Part shown: piece by piece, positions 1 to 15,925 of the stretch | How the letters are laid out: each line of letters starts with the position of its first letter | How positions within the stretch are numbered: the stretch's first letter is position 1 | From: Phymorhynchus buccinoides | Taxonomy: Eukaryota > Mollusca > Gastropoda > Neogastropoda > Raphitomidae | DNA: 64,000 nucleotides | Assembly (NCBI GenBank): GCA_017654935.2 | Contig: CM065704.1 | Span: 21,905,682-21,969,681, forward strand | Direction: 5' to 3' | Position numbers and translations under genes: made by a program | Notes under the pieces: generated by a model | Told to the model about the DNA's origin: nothing | The model's input: the letters and a program-made list of their open reading frames with translations, nothing else | Databases searched by the model: none

Positions 1-4515
<4,515 letters not shown>

Positions 4516-5060
4516 TAAAGCACATACCAAAGAAGAAGAAGAAAAAAAGCTTAAATCTATTGAGCAATTTATGCACGTGAAAACGTCAAAACAACCACAA
4601 CATTAAAAATAAAATATAAAACGCACGGATTTTATTGACAGTTTCCCTGTGACTGTTTACAGCCTGTGTTTTCTATGACCACGCAAGCAACACCTTTTGA
4701 ACATGATGACTGGGTTACACTACTCTTATAGTCCTATACCATTGAAACCAACTGGGGTGGGCTTAGTGTGCGATTTATTGCCTGTATTGTAGGTAAAGCC
4801 CTGCCGTTTGCCATTCGCTGCGTTTAGCCCACTTCCCAGCCAAGTTCATTTTACACCCCATCTGTAACCTCTGTTGTGCACGTTTCATTTTGGTTTTATC
4901 CAACTTCTGAAATATCCCACCTACTGCTCCTCTGTTGTATTACTCTCTGTCTGTCTGTCTGTCAGTCTGCCTGCCTGTCTCTCTCCACATACACACACAC
5001 ACACACACACATACGCACGCACGCGCACGCACGCACGCACACACACTCACACACACACAC
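4516..5060. other. Region upstream of GALNT start, no gene seen
   Basis: AT-rich sequence that must hold the GALNT 5' UTR or promoter unless an upstream exon exists. No TATA box or other element can be assigned. CTGT and CA/CG microsatellites occupy 4946-5060. Confidence 0.5.
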
Positions 5061-5126
5061 TTCCGGGACAATGGCGACGATGAGAAACAACTGATACAAG
5101 CTCGGTAAAAGAAATTCAAAAACAGA

Positions 5127-7892
5127 ATGTCAAATGAAGATATAGCGATAATATCTTGCAACAACTCGAAAGCAAAACGACAAGGAAGGAAAATTTACGC
5201 AGTAAGTTGCGGTAGAGTAACTGGGATTTTCAAAAACTGGAATCAGGCATCGCAATCAGTAAACGGCTACCCAAAGGCTAGCCATAAAGGCTACGCCACA
5301 ATGGCTGAGGCAAAAGAGGCCATGAAACGAGCTGGTTTCCCTGACCCAGTGGTTTACGGAGAAGGGGATGACATTCCGCTGACGAATGAACCAGAAAAAG
5401 AGGTCAGTGGGACAGTTGAAAGCAACAGCATGTCAAAAACAGAAAATGGAACAAACTGTGATGCAAGAGATTTAGATTATGACGCAAGTGTCAATGACGC
5501 AAAGGCATCAACTCAAAATGACGTACAGTGCTTCTGCAAAGAAAAGAACACTGAGAAATCACTGAAATGTGCAGACTCTGAGACTGCAATCAGAAGATCC
5601 ATTACTCCTGCACTAAGCTACCCATATATCAAGTTTGCATCTTCGCCAAGACACAAAGAAAATACACATGTGAACTTTGTGCACAGTCACTACACGATGG
5701 TCAAATAGAAGAAGAGATAATAGCTGCAGGACGAAAAGACAAACCACAACAAGAAGATGCAACAAGCAAAAACACAAATGACAGCACTTTGTGTGCACTG
5801 CTTGAAGTGCACAACCAAAAAACAGAAAACATCCTACAAAACCTTGAGAAAGCAGTCACAAATCTCACAGAACAGTTACAAAAATCGGATGAAATAAGGG
5901 GAGATGGATTTGCGCAACTGATAAACAGTATACAAAACAAACTTGAGCATCAAATTGGTAACAGCAAGGATGCACCTACCCAAGATAGAGCCAATCAGAC
6001 AACAGATGGCCATGAACAAACACCAGCCAAAGAGCACAATTACAAATTTGGTACCACAACACCCACCAATTCAACGCACCAAATACCCACCTCAAAGGAA
6101 GAAAAAGAAAGGACTGGACATAAGGAAACATCACAAAGGAAATGCAGCCCAAACACGGCACAACACACTCAGGCGCGTGAATGTCACATCACTGAGTCAG
6201 ACAGTGACATCAGTAGCACTGACTCAGATGACGAAACAAGCCATACTGAAGGAGAACAAGATGAAAACCTCCCCAGCCTTCGTGTAATTCATGACTCAGT
6301 TCTGAGGGGCATCGACCCAGAACGCCTGGGCAAGTCGTATGGTTTAAAGACAAACATGACGAAAGCACCAACCATTGAGGAGTGTAGTAAGCTCAAGTTA
6401 CAAGATGGTCAAGACCCTGACGTCATTCTCTTGCATCTTGGAATAAACAATCTCAAGAAAAGCTCAGCCAACAAGGCCAGCAAGAAGATGACCAAATGCG
6501 TTACAAATATCAAAAAGCAGTGCCCCAAATCACAAGTTGTCATCAGCAACGTCATCCCAACGCTCGATGAAAAGTTAGATGGCAAAAAAGAGGTGTACAA
6601 TGCTATGGTATTTGCAAACATGAAATCAAAAGACGTGTCCTTCCTTCAGCATGACAACTTGAAGAACAAAGAAAACATCATGCATGATGAGATTCACCCG
6701 AATGAGAGAGGGTCTGGACTTCTGGCAGGAAACATAGGACAATGGGTTCATAGCATCCTATGGCAAAGGCAAAAGCAAAAGAAACACATCAAACGAACAA
6801 ACCACGGATCCAACCAGCAAGATTCGGCAAGAAAAACACCAAGTCTCCGGAGAGAATCGCTGGAAAAGACCTCATATGACAGCTCAGACGACGAAAAAGG
6901 AAGTACAGTCACAAACAACTATCAACACAGAAAGGATCGAGAAACAAACAACAGAAGGCCTAATGTACTGTTACACGAGGACAGACCCAGGCATAACACT
7001 GCACACGCAGAACGCAAAACCAACCAGTACAACAAAAGCCAAACTTCTACAAGTGGAGCCTATGAAAATGGTCACAGAAATAGTGCAAGTCACCGCAACT
7101 ATGACCAGCATGAAAACCGCTACAACCCTCAAAACTTCCATAACGACAACAGAGGAAGAAGCCACAACAGAAACAGAGATGATCACAGAAATTACCAACA
7201 CTTTCGCAGCAGTAGGCAGCATGAAAACCGCTACAACCCTCAAAACTTCCATAAGGACAACAGAGAAAGAAGCCACGACAGAAAGAGAGTTGGTCATTTC
7301 TATTACAGTAGTAGACAGCATGAAGATGATTCCAATCCTCAAGACTGCAGTGACGACAACAGGGGAAGAAGTGACGACAGAAATAGAGAAGCTTATGGAA
7401 ATGGTCCACAACATAGAAGCTACGGACAACATGAGACACGCAACAATCTTCAAAACTACCATGACGACAACAGAAGAAGCCATGACAAAAACGGGAACGA
7501 TATCAGAAACGGTCAACACTATCGCAGCTATGGACACAATGAAAAACGCTTCAATCCTCAATACTACCATGACGACCGGCAAGAACCAGGGGACTACAGA
7601 AGCAGACGGAAACAGTCATAGATATGACTTACCCTTCCACAGTCATGGACAACAGGAGAAAGGCCTTCACCCTCAATACTACCATGACGACCGGCAAGAA
7701 CCAGGGGACTACAGAAACAGAAGGCGCGACAACAACGGAAACAGTCATAGATATGACTTACCCTTCCACAGTCATGGACAACAGGAGAAAGGCCTTCACC
7801 CTCAAAACTACCTTGACGACTGGCAGCACTCAAGGGTTCACAGCCGTGACAGATATTATGAAAGTGTGCATGATTACATGCACCGTGATTAA
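5127..7892 (+). pseudogene. LINE ORF1: hybrid-binding, PHD-like and SGNH-like domains plus repeat tail, frameshifted
   Basis: Segment 1 (5127 to about 5572) has KIYAVSCGRVTGIFKNW and VNGYPKASHKGY, the pattern of the RNase H1 N-terminal hybrid-binding (viroplasmin-like) domain, then CFC and KCAD, the start of a zinc finger. An extra 8 bp near 5573-5580 shifts the frame. The next frame, open from 5582, continues with DC, HYSC and YTCELC, completing a C4HC3 PHD-like pattern. The long middle frame (to 7621) holds an SGNH-hydrolase-like stretch: HDSVLRG, LHLGINNL and DEIHPNERG. The C-terminus is Asn/His/Arg/Asp-rich repeats of the form NPQNFHxDNRxRSH. A second shift near 7600 moves the repeats into the frame ending at 7892. 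The function, presumably RNA binding or RNP assembly, is inferred. Confidence 0.8.
7540..7840 (+). repeat. Tandem repeat in LINE ORF1 3' end
   Basis: Units of roughly 120 bp containing CTTACCCTTCCACAGTCATG, CCTTCACCCTCAA and CATGACGACCGGCAAGAACC recur two to three times. They encode the HPQYYHDDRQEPGDYR-type peptide and extend a weaker, older repeat series upstream (7090-7540). Confidence 0.8.
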
Positions 7893-7956
7893 TTTCCACT
7901 GTATAACAATATAATGCTTTCAATCACTACCAAACACACACCTTATTTGACGTACA

Positions 7957-10900
7957 ATGAAACTTGACAATTTAAAGATACTTTCATGGAATGTAAAGGG
8001 ATTTAAAGAAACCATTGATGGACAAAAGATAAATAAATTAGAAGAAGATGATGTGATTAGATTTATATCAGAATATGATATAGTCTTTCTGCAAGAGACA
8101 CACCTTGACAATGAAACTGCATGCAAAGTACATTTTGCAGACTTCGCCCCAGGAATACATTATTGTCGTCCCAAGCGTGCAAAGGCTCAAAAGTCTTCAG
8201 GGGGTATATCGATTTTTATCAAACAAAACTTAAGAAAGTTTGTTAAGATTCTACCCCCAAATAACAGCGATATAGCTTGGTTGAGAATGCAAAAAGAGGG
8301 ACATTCCACATACATTCCTCTTTTGGTAAAGACTTTACGAGCAGTATATGGGACAAAGTCGAAGCTGATCTAATTAATCTATCCAGCAATGAACAAGTAA
8401 TTTTGTGCGGAGACTTTAATGCAAGGTCAGGCACGATTCCTGATTACATCCAAATGGACAAGGAAAATAGTACATATCCACTACCTGAGCATTACTCGTT
8501 TAATACAGTAAATGACAGATGTTCTATGGACAGTTGTGTCCAAAAACTTGGTAGGAAACTCACATCTATATGATTGACTGTAACATGAGTATTCTCAATG
8601 GCAGAACACTTGGCGACTTACAAGGTCGATATACTTGTTACACACCCAAAGGATGTAGCGTTGTTGATTACTTATTATGCTCTCAAAACTTATTGAATGA
8701 TGTAATCAATATGAAAGTTCACGATTTAACAGCTTATTCAGATCATTGTCCAATATCATTAAAGATAAATCATTACCTCACTAAAGAAAATTACTATAAA
8801 ACAGGAAGCAAAACACATAGAGAAACCAAACATAATGAACATGAAAAAAACATGTACGAAAATATTACTTTCTTTTGGGATGAAAACTCTGAGGCAAAAC
8901 TTCAAAAGGCCCTCACTTCTTCAGAAAATAAAATACGTATGAAAAAGATTAATGACATTCTTAAAGCAGATGCTAAAAACCTTACTTCTCCCGCTAAAAC
9001 AATAAATAATGTAGTAGAAGACTTTACACAACTGTTACAGGATGTAGGTAAAGGAAACTTAACTTATAGAATAAAGAGAAACGGGAAGAAAAGGAAAAGA
9101 CAAAATAAAAAATGGTTTGACAAAGAATGCGAAATAAAACGTAAAGAAACCAAATCTTTATTAAATGCATTAAATAGAAGTCCATTTAGCCGAACACTAC
9201 ATCAAAAATATTTTTATGCAAGGAAAATATATAACAAAATAATTAAGAAAAAGAAAAAAGCATATAAAGCAAAACTATTAGATATTTTAAACAAAAACTT
9301 GACTGATAACCCAAACGCACTTTGGAAAACATTAAAAGAACTACAGACCATGGACAACCAGGAACAAAAACAATCTATTCCAGTTAAAAAGTGGATTGCT
9401 CATCTGGAAGAACTTCTGGGAAAACAAGTCGAAATGGAGAACAAAGAATCTGTAGTAATTGATGATAACCAAGAAAACTGTATAAAAACTGATATAGATA
9501 ATATGAAAACTAATATCGATAGTCATAATTTAGATTATGATATTACAGATAAAGAAATAACTAAAGCTATTAGAAAGTTAAAAAATAACAAATCTCCTGG
9601 AATAGATGGAATTAGAAATGAATTTTTAAAAGCTGGCACTTCAGAATTGTTGCCCACAATTAAAAACATATTCAATTATATCTTGAAAAGTGGCCAATAT
9701 CCAGATATGTGGAAGAAAGGCATATCAGTCCCAATACATAAAGGAGGGGATAAATCAAACCCAAGCAACTACAGAGGAATCACGCTTAACTGTTCGCTAG
9801 GTAATGTATTATGTCAAATACTAAATACTCGAATAAATGATTACTTAGAATCAAACAATCTGCTAGCAAAAGAACAAGCTGGTTTTAGAAAGGACCATAG
9901 GACTTCAGATAATATTCTCATTTTAAACAGTATAGTAGACTATTCCTTAAAATCACGTAACAGTAGATTATATGCATGCTTTGTTGATTTTCAAAAAGCA
10001 TTCGATAACATAACACACGAAGGACTACTTATAAAATTACAAAAAATAGGTATTCAAGGTAAATGTTTTAATCTGATTAAAAGTATGCACACAAATGCCC
10101 AAATTTGCTCATCCAGCAAGAACTCCATTCCTCACTCCATTTATGTACGAAAAGGAATTATACAAGGAAGCTCCTTAAGCCCGACATTATTTAATATATT
10201 TATTAATGATATAATTAAGTGGTTTCCAGACGTAGATTCACCAAAAATAAGTCAATCAGAAAATAAATGTATATCTTCTTTACTCTATGCAGATGACCTC
10301 GTACTTCTTGCAACATCTAAGCATGGTTTACAATTAAAACTTGATAAATTGCACTTATATTGTAAAGAGTGGGGTATACACATTAACAATGAGAAAACTA
10401 AAGTGTTAATATTTTCAAAGACAGACCCCAAAACTAAAACATTTTTTAGATGTGGCACAAACATTATTGAAACGACAGATCAGTACAAGTACCTAGGAAT
10501 TATATTCCATAAATCAGGAAAACTTGATATAGCATCTGAGCATCTTAGCAAGCAAGGAAATAAAGCAACATATAGCCTTAAAAGAATGTTTAGAAATGAA
10601 AACATAAACGTTCAAGTTATTTTAAAACTATTTGATAGTCTCATCTCGCCAATATTAACTTATGGTGCAGATGTTTGGCTGCCATTTACCATAAAATTAG
10701 ATGACAACTTTAACTTAGAAAAGTTATTCACCCAATGCCTTTCAAATAAATTACAGCATGAACATATCCAGCACAATTTTTTCAAACAAATTTTAGGGGT
10801 TCATAAAAAAGCTATAAATTTAGCGGTTATTGGAGAGCTAGGTAGTTTTCCTGTTAGTTTAGCATCAATTTGTCAAATTATAAAATTCTGGCATCATATC

Positions 10901-11506
10901 TTAGAATCCAAACAAGACTCTTACATTAATGTCATTTACAACGAAATGTTAAAGAATGAAACTAGTCAGTCACCATGGGTTAAATTCGTCAAATCTATTT
11001 TAAACGCCCTTGGATTGACACATGTATGGAACAACCAACACACGTTTAACATAAATAAATTATGTCATGTAATACAAAATAAACTAAAAGAAGAATATAT
11101 TTCATTTTGGAGAAAAAGAAAATCTGAGACAAAATCAAAGCTAAACTTTTATAACAAGATTACAAATGAATACAGAACTGAACCATATTTGACAAATCCT
11201 TTAATACACTTTAACAAAAAACAGACGTTATGCAAACTAAGAACTTCATGCCATGAGCTTAAAATAGAAAAAGGTAGACATTCTAATATGCCTAGAGAGA
11301 AAAGGCTATGTTTACAATGCAAGGAAATAGAAGATGAAACTCATTTTTTAGACAATTGTACAAAGCATACGGAAATAAGAACACAATTTATAAAACTTGT
11401 TGAAGAAAAATACGATATACATAATGTTACACCTAGCAAATTAATTACAAATGACGCCCTTGTAAGTGAGCTTGCAAAATATATACACAGTTGTCTCAAT
11501 CAATAG
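7957..11506 (+). pseudogene. LINE ORF2: endonuclease, reverse transcriptase and zinc knuckle, two frameshifts
   Basis: Begins MKLDNLKILSWNVKGF with FLQETHL, the first motifs of an exonuclease-endonuclease-phosphatase nuclease. The frame changes near 8290 (ILCGDFNAR follows) and again near 8550-8573 (SDHCPI closes the nuclease). The third frame, 8570-11506, is intact for 978 codons. It holds reverse transcriptase motifs NNKSPGIDGI, GGDKSNPSNYRGIT, EQAGFRKDHRT, FVDFQKAFD, GIIQGSSLSPTLFNIF and the catalytic YADD at about 10286, then a C-terminal CLQC...H...C knuckle (11308-11358). It nicks the target and primes cDNA synthesis in active relatives. Here only the nuclease part is broken. Confidence 0.92.
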
Positions 11507-11698
11507 CCTCAATTACCTGAAACAGTAACGCAACTAGCACAAAGAAAGAAGGGGGAAAAACCCAGAAGTATTTAGCAAAAAACAAAAAAAAAACAAAAAA
11601 AGTTCCGTAACTGAACTTTATAAATTGTTATTATTACGTTATTGTTATTTTATCAGTGTCATATAAAACCTTGTATTGGTTTTAAAGGACAATAAACT

Positions 11699-11727
11699 TT
11701 GATTCTGATTCTGATTCTGATTCTGAC
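11699..11727 (+). repeat. LINE 3' tail, GATTCT repeats
   Basis: Four near-perfect GATTCT units directly follow the AATAAACTTT end of the element, as expected for LINEs that end in short tandem repeats rather than poly-A. Confidence 0.8.
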
Positions 11728-11812
11728 ACACACACACACACGCACACACACACACACACACACACCATAATCCCTACTGAGTGAAAAAGAAACATCACAG
11801 GAAGTGCCCAGT

Positions 11813-11888
<76 letters not shown>

Positions 11889-12066
11889 ACATTTGTTTCT
11901 TCTTTATAGAATAATAATGTATTGTTGTTGTTTTTTGTCCCCTCCGCTCTGTTCCCTTATGCCTATTCATTAAAATGGTTCGTTCGTTCGTTCGTTCGTT
12001 CGTTTGTTTCCCCCCCCCCCCCCTCTCTCTCTCACACATACGCTCTCTCTCTCTCTCTCTCTTTGT

Positions 12067-12120
<54 letters not shown>

Positions 12121-12165
12121 TCTCTCTCTCTCTCCCTCCCCCCCCCCCCCTCTCTCTCTCCACAC
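11728..12165. repeat. CA, CT, GTTC and poly-C simple repeats
   Basis: Includes CA (11727-11764), CT (11814-11884), GTTC (11980-12005) and alternating poly-C, CT and CA blocks (12010-12160). Confidence 0.95.
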
Positions 12166-12277
12166 GCAAGGACAATGAGCAGCTGAATGTGTTGAGAATG
12201 TGTTTATATGTATGTTTATACGTATTATGAATGATTGATTAGTTATTTGATAAGTAATTATTTCTATGTTGTTACTA

Positions 12278-12488
12278 GGGGAAGACGGGGTAAAAAGCCC
12301 ATGGGTAAGAAACCCATGCCAATTATCTCATGAAATGAAGCAGATTTCAGTCAACTTTTGCCCATGAGACGAACGCTAAACATTAACACTCGTCTCATGG
12401 GCAACATGTGACTGAAATTTGCTTTATTTCATGAGATAATTGGCATGGGCTTCTTACCCGCCCATGGGCTTTTTACCCCGTCTTACCC
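12278..12488. mobile_element. Palindromic MITE family A, copy 1
   Basis: A 211-bp near-perfect hairpin whose ends are GGGGAAGACGGGGTAAAAAG and its complement, flanked by TA on both sides (12276-12277 and 12489-12490). No coding capacity. TA duplication points to Tc1/mariner-type mobilisation. Confidence 0.9.
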
Positions 12489-12630
12489 TACATAATATTT
12501 GTCATTTCCTACAATGAGCTTGTTCGTTGTAACCCCATCATAACTTGGCCTTTTCATTAAAAACCCGTATCCGCATCTCTCCACACGCACACATACACTA
12601 CTATACCCCCTACATAGAAGCTCAGCAGTA

Positions 12631-12896
12631 AAGGTGGCGACAGACTATGTGACTGCCTCATATGACGCAATCACGTCGTGACGTAGATCAAATTTTGTTT
12701 CCCGCACAGAAGACGTCACAAGCCATCTGACTCGATCAGACTCGATCAGTGAAATTTAGAACCCGCCCTATTCGGCCCTGTGACCTGACTGGGCCCGACT
12801 GAGTCAGACTGATCGAGTTAGATGGTATGCAAATGAGGTGAAACGTCACGACCTGATCGAGTCACATGAGGCAGCCACATAGTCTGTCGCCGCCTT
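12631..12896. mobile_element. Inverted-repeat element AAGGTGGCGACAGACTATGTG
   Basis: A 266-bp unit. The left end AAGGTGGCGACAGACTATGT and following CTGCCTCAT are mirrored by ATGAGGCAG and ACATAGTCTGTCGCCGCCTT on the right. The interior has several GACTGATCGAGT-like words. The target duplication is unclear. Confidence 0.75.
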
Positions 12897-13046
12897 AAGA
12901 GAAAGGCAACATCAGGCATTGCTCCCGCGTGCTCAATTTCAATACAGTGACTAGCTACACGGAAACATTCATGTTCAACATGTTGCAAAATCAAAATGTC
13001 TCACTCTGTTAGAGATAGAAATACCGAACGTCACCGCCTAGTCTAG

Positions 13047-13080
<34 letters not shown>

Positions 13081-13083
<3 letters not shown>

Positions 13084-13312
13084 AGGAGAGACCTTATTGA
13101 AGCCTATAAGATATTCAATGGCCTTGCTGATCTGTCTTGGAACAACCTATTTAAATCACCTCAATACAGTAGGCTACAAGAAATTCATACGGTACAGTTT
13201 TTATTAAAGAATGTAAAACTAACACTAGCAAAAAATTGTTTTATCAACAGAGTTGCTAATTTTTGGAATGATTTAACTTTTGATCTCAAATGTGCACCCA
13301 ATATGCATTAAT
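13081..13312 (+). pseudogene. LINE ORF2 C-terminal fragment (CR1/Jockey-type)
   Basis: Reads RRDLIEAYKIFNGLADLSWN, then SPQYSRLQE and NCFINRVANFWNDL, the usual end of CR1/Jockey-type ORF2 proteins (RxDLIExYKIxxG...RVxxxWNxL). It is preceded by a GA microsatellite and truncated at both ends. Confidence 0.7.
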
Positions 13313-13478
13313 ATATTAAAAAATCGTTTTGATAATTCTCCAAAATTTGTAAATGTATTTAGAAGCATTAATTATTAGTATTGTATTGGAAAATTCAATC
13401 GTAAAACCTTGACCGCTAAAAATAATAAATCTCAAATTGGAAATCGATGGTACTGCTTGATTAGTCCCTATTCTACTA

Positions 13479-15038
13479 CAGTACACCCCGCTTATAGTAA
13501 AGTGCAGGGGAGCAAGGCTTTTCCTTTACTATAACAGGTTTTTCTTATAAACGATGTTCGGATATAGTAAAATTTTGATGGTATTTTTTATCTTATCCGA
13601 TGACGTTTTTCAAAGTCAAAGCTAACGTAAAATACTAAATATAAACCCATCATCAAATCAAAATACAGCAAAACTCGGTTATAAGAAAATCGAAGGGAGA
13701 TGATGTTTTGTTTATCCAAGTTTTCTTATATCCGAAACTCAGATATAAGAAAACATTTTGAAGTTTTTTCCCTTGTCTCTCTACCACCAACACAAAAGTA
13801 CTCATATTTTGTTCTTCTGCTCAACATATATTTTGCACAGAATACTGAAGGAAGGTAAATAAAGGAACAAAAACAACTCAATTAGTCTTGTAATCTAGTG
13901 CCTGTACTGTTTAGAATGTCTGTGACACAACTGGTTTGATGTAAACTTTCCCTTTTTGGAACGACTTCAATTTTCTCAGAACATCCTTTCAGTTCAGGTC
14001 CAACTCACTTTTAAAGACACACTGACCCAACACGATTAAATCCCTTGTTTTTTTCTGGGTAGCTGTGACCCACATACAAATTCCCCCAACTTCAAATTGA
14101 GGCTGCTCTTTAAAATGTTTCGTTTTCAATTTGGGGGCATTTGTATGGGAGTCAAACCTGGTCAAAACAAGATTTTGTACCAGCTATAAGAAGGAAAACA
14201 GGTGGAACCCGTGATTTTGACTCGTGATCTGGGGGGTCTTTAAGAAACTGTTGTCAATGGTAATTCGCTTACAAGTAAATAGAACTCGCTTATAAGAAAA
14301 TGAACTGCAAACCAACTCTCTTGTATGACATAATTTTCTTATATCCAAGTTTCCATTGCGGATGGGAGAAAAAAATTGCTTGCTTATAACCGAGTTTCTT
14401 ATATCCCAGTTTTGATCATAGATAAGAAAGAAGAAGTTCGGCAGGGAAATTTTTTTTGCTTCATTGTAAGCGAGTTTTCTTATAAGCGAGTTTCTTATAA
14501 GCGGATTCGGCTGTATATATATTTTTTTTTTTATTCATTTTTTCCCACTAAGCAATGAGGGGAAAGAAACATGTTTTTGAGTGCCTTTCAATTTCGTTGA
14601 AGGTGGGTAGAGGGAGTAGTGAGACTGTGACGTATACATTGATGACGTATTTACAAAGGTCAGGAAGAGGACAATTTTTTTTTTATTGTAACGAAGAGGA
14701 ACCACAAATGACTTTACTATAGGAGTTTTTTTTAATTTTAATTATAACCCAGTTGTTATTATGGGTGGGTGGGGGGAGTGATGAGACTGTGACCATACAT
14801 TGGTGACGTATTTACAAAGGTCACGAAGAGGACAATTTTTTTTATTGTAACCGAGGAGCCAGTCCTGTGGGGAACCAAAAGTAACTTTACTATAGCAGTT
14901 TTTTTTATTATAACCGAGTTGCTACTATCCGAGGTCTATTTAGTAATAAAACAGTAGACCTTTGGCCGGGAACCAGTGCTTTCCTTTACTGTAACCGAAA
15001 TTTCTTATAACCGAGTTTACTATAAACGGGGAGTACTG
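13479..15038. mobile_element. TA-flanked inverted-repeat element D, 1.56 kb, non-coding
   Basis: Ends are CAGTACACCCCGCTTATAGT and ACTATAAACGGGGAGTACTG, flanked by TA at 13477-13478 and 15039-15040. The interior repeats the terminal motif many times (TTATAAGCGAG, TTATAACCGAG and TTATATCCAAG variants, around 13670-13760, 14260-14510 and 14740-15020). It also holds a diverged tandem pair at 14603-14720 and 14761-14880. CAGT termini with TA duplications suggest a pogo/Tigger-like, non-autonomous element. Confidence 0.8.
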
Positions 15039-15378
15039 TACTACTACTATGTGAGGGAACTCCAAGAGCAAGTTTATAAGGTTGGCAATCAGTGCTTTGT
15101 AATTGTCTCTACTGCTGTGTTCTAATATAGATCTCGAGAGAGGGCATATTGCTAGTCTAGAGCGCACAAGGGCAGTTGCTTACAGTTAAGCTTTTTGTAT
15201 CTTGCCCCCAAGATGGTTTACTTACCTTAGCCGTGGCCCAGTGATTGTCATCTTCTGCTTTCTTCGCTCAATCACCACCATGGTTTTTGTTGTTGAAAAC
15301 ATGGGGACTCCGGTCAAGCATAACTGAGGATAAAACGTAGCTGCCCAGGTGATCGGCATTGATGTCATCTGGATCTGG

Positions 15379-15581
15379 AGTAGTAGTGGTAGTAGTAGTA
15401 GGGGAAGACGGGGTAAAAAGCGCATGGGCGGGTAAGAAGCCCACCCCAATTATCTCATGTAATAAAGAAAATTTCAGTTAAATTTGCCCATGAGACGAAT
15501 GCTAGACATTAATGCTCGTCTCATGGGCAAAATGAGACTGAAATTTGCTTCATTTCATGCGCTTTTTACCCCGTCTTCCCC

Positions 15582-15617
<36 letters not shown>

Positions 15618-15925
15618 GCCTAGTAGTAGTAGTAGTAGTAGTAGATACAGAATATAATGTAAGATAAGAGCCATCAGGGGAGGATGGGGGATGCATGGAA
15701 ATGGGGTAGGGGTGAGGCGGTTAGGGGATGAACTAGGGGTGGACGGGGTTGAGGAAATAGGACAAATGGTTGGAGGGGCTGGGTTAAGGGGAGGGAATGG
15801 GGGTGGGACGTCGATTGCTTTATAGATCTGGGACTTGAAGCCTTCCACTGACGCTGATGTCACTTGCCTCCGATAGAATGGAGTTCCAATCAGGGATAGT
15901 CGACCTCGCCACGTGGTAGGCCTGC
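15379..15925 (-). pseudogene. LINE 3' end on minus strand with (TAC)n tail
   Basis: Minus-strand reading gives VARSTIPDWNSILSEAS and, one frame over, MTSASVEGFKSQIYKAI, the terminal motif of CR1/Jockey-type ORF2. After about 150 bp of C-rich 3' sequence comes a (TAC)n tail (15379-15400 and 15584-15645) split by MITE A copy 2. Confidence 0.65.
15401..15581. mobile_element. Palindromic MITE family A, copy 2, one arm deleted
   Basis: Same ends as the 12278 copy and flanked by TA. The right arm lacks about 40 bp between CATTTCATG and CGCTTTTTACC. It sits inside a TAG/TAC microsatellite that is itself a LINE tail. Confidence 0.88.

Larger units (their letters stand above)
5061..11727 (+). mobile_element. 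Near-full-length two-ORF LINE (non-LTR retrotransposon), inactivated
   Basis: A 6.7 kb unit with a short 5' leader, ORF1 (5127-7892, two frameshifts), a 64-bp gap, ORF2 (7957-11506, two frameshifts), a 3' UTR of about 200 bp, AATAAA near 11690 and a tail of GATTCT repeats (11699-11727). Both flanks are CA microsatellite, so it appears inserted into a CA tract, with the target duplication hidden in the repeat. The reverse transcriptase, apurinic-type endonuclease and C-terminal zinc knuckle place it broadly in the I/Jockey-type LINE range; the clade cannot be fixed by eye. Few disabling changes suggest a fairly recent insertion. Confidence 0.9.

Noticed and set aside
6971..7582. 203-codon minus-strand frame opposite LINE ORF1
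   Set aside because: Shadow of a low-complexity, repeat-rich coding region; no motif.
15222..15449. 75-codon minus-strand frame
   Set aside because: Overlaps the edge of MITE A and a microsatellite; a similar frame at 36295-36600 arises from the same MITE sequence.
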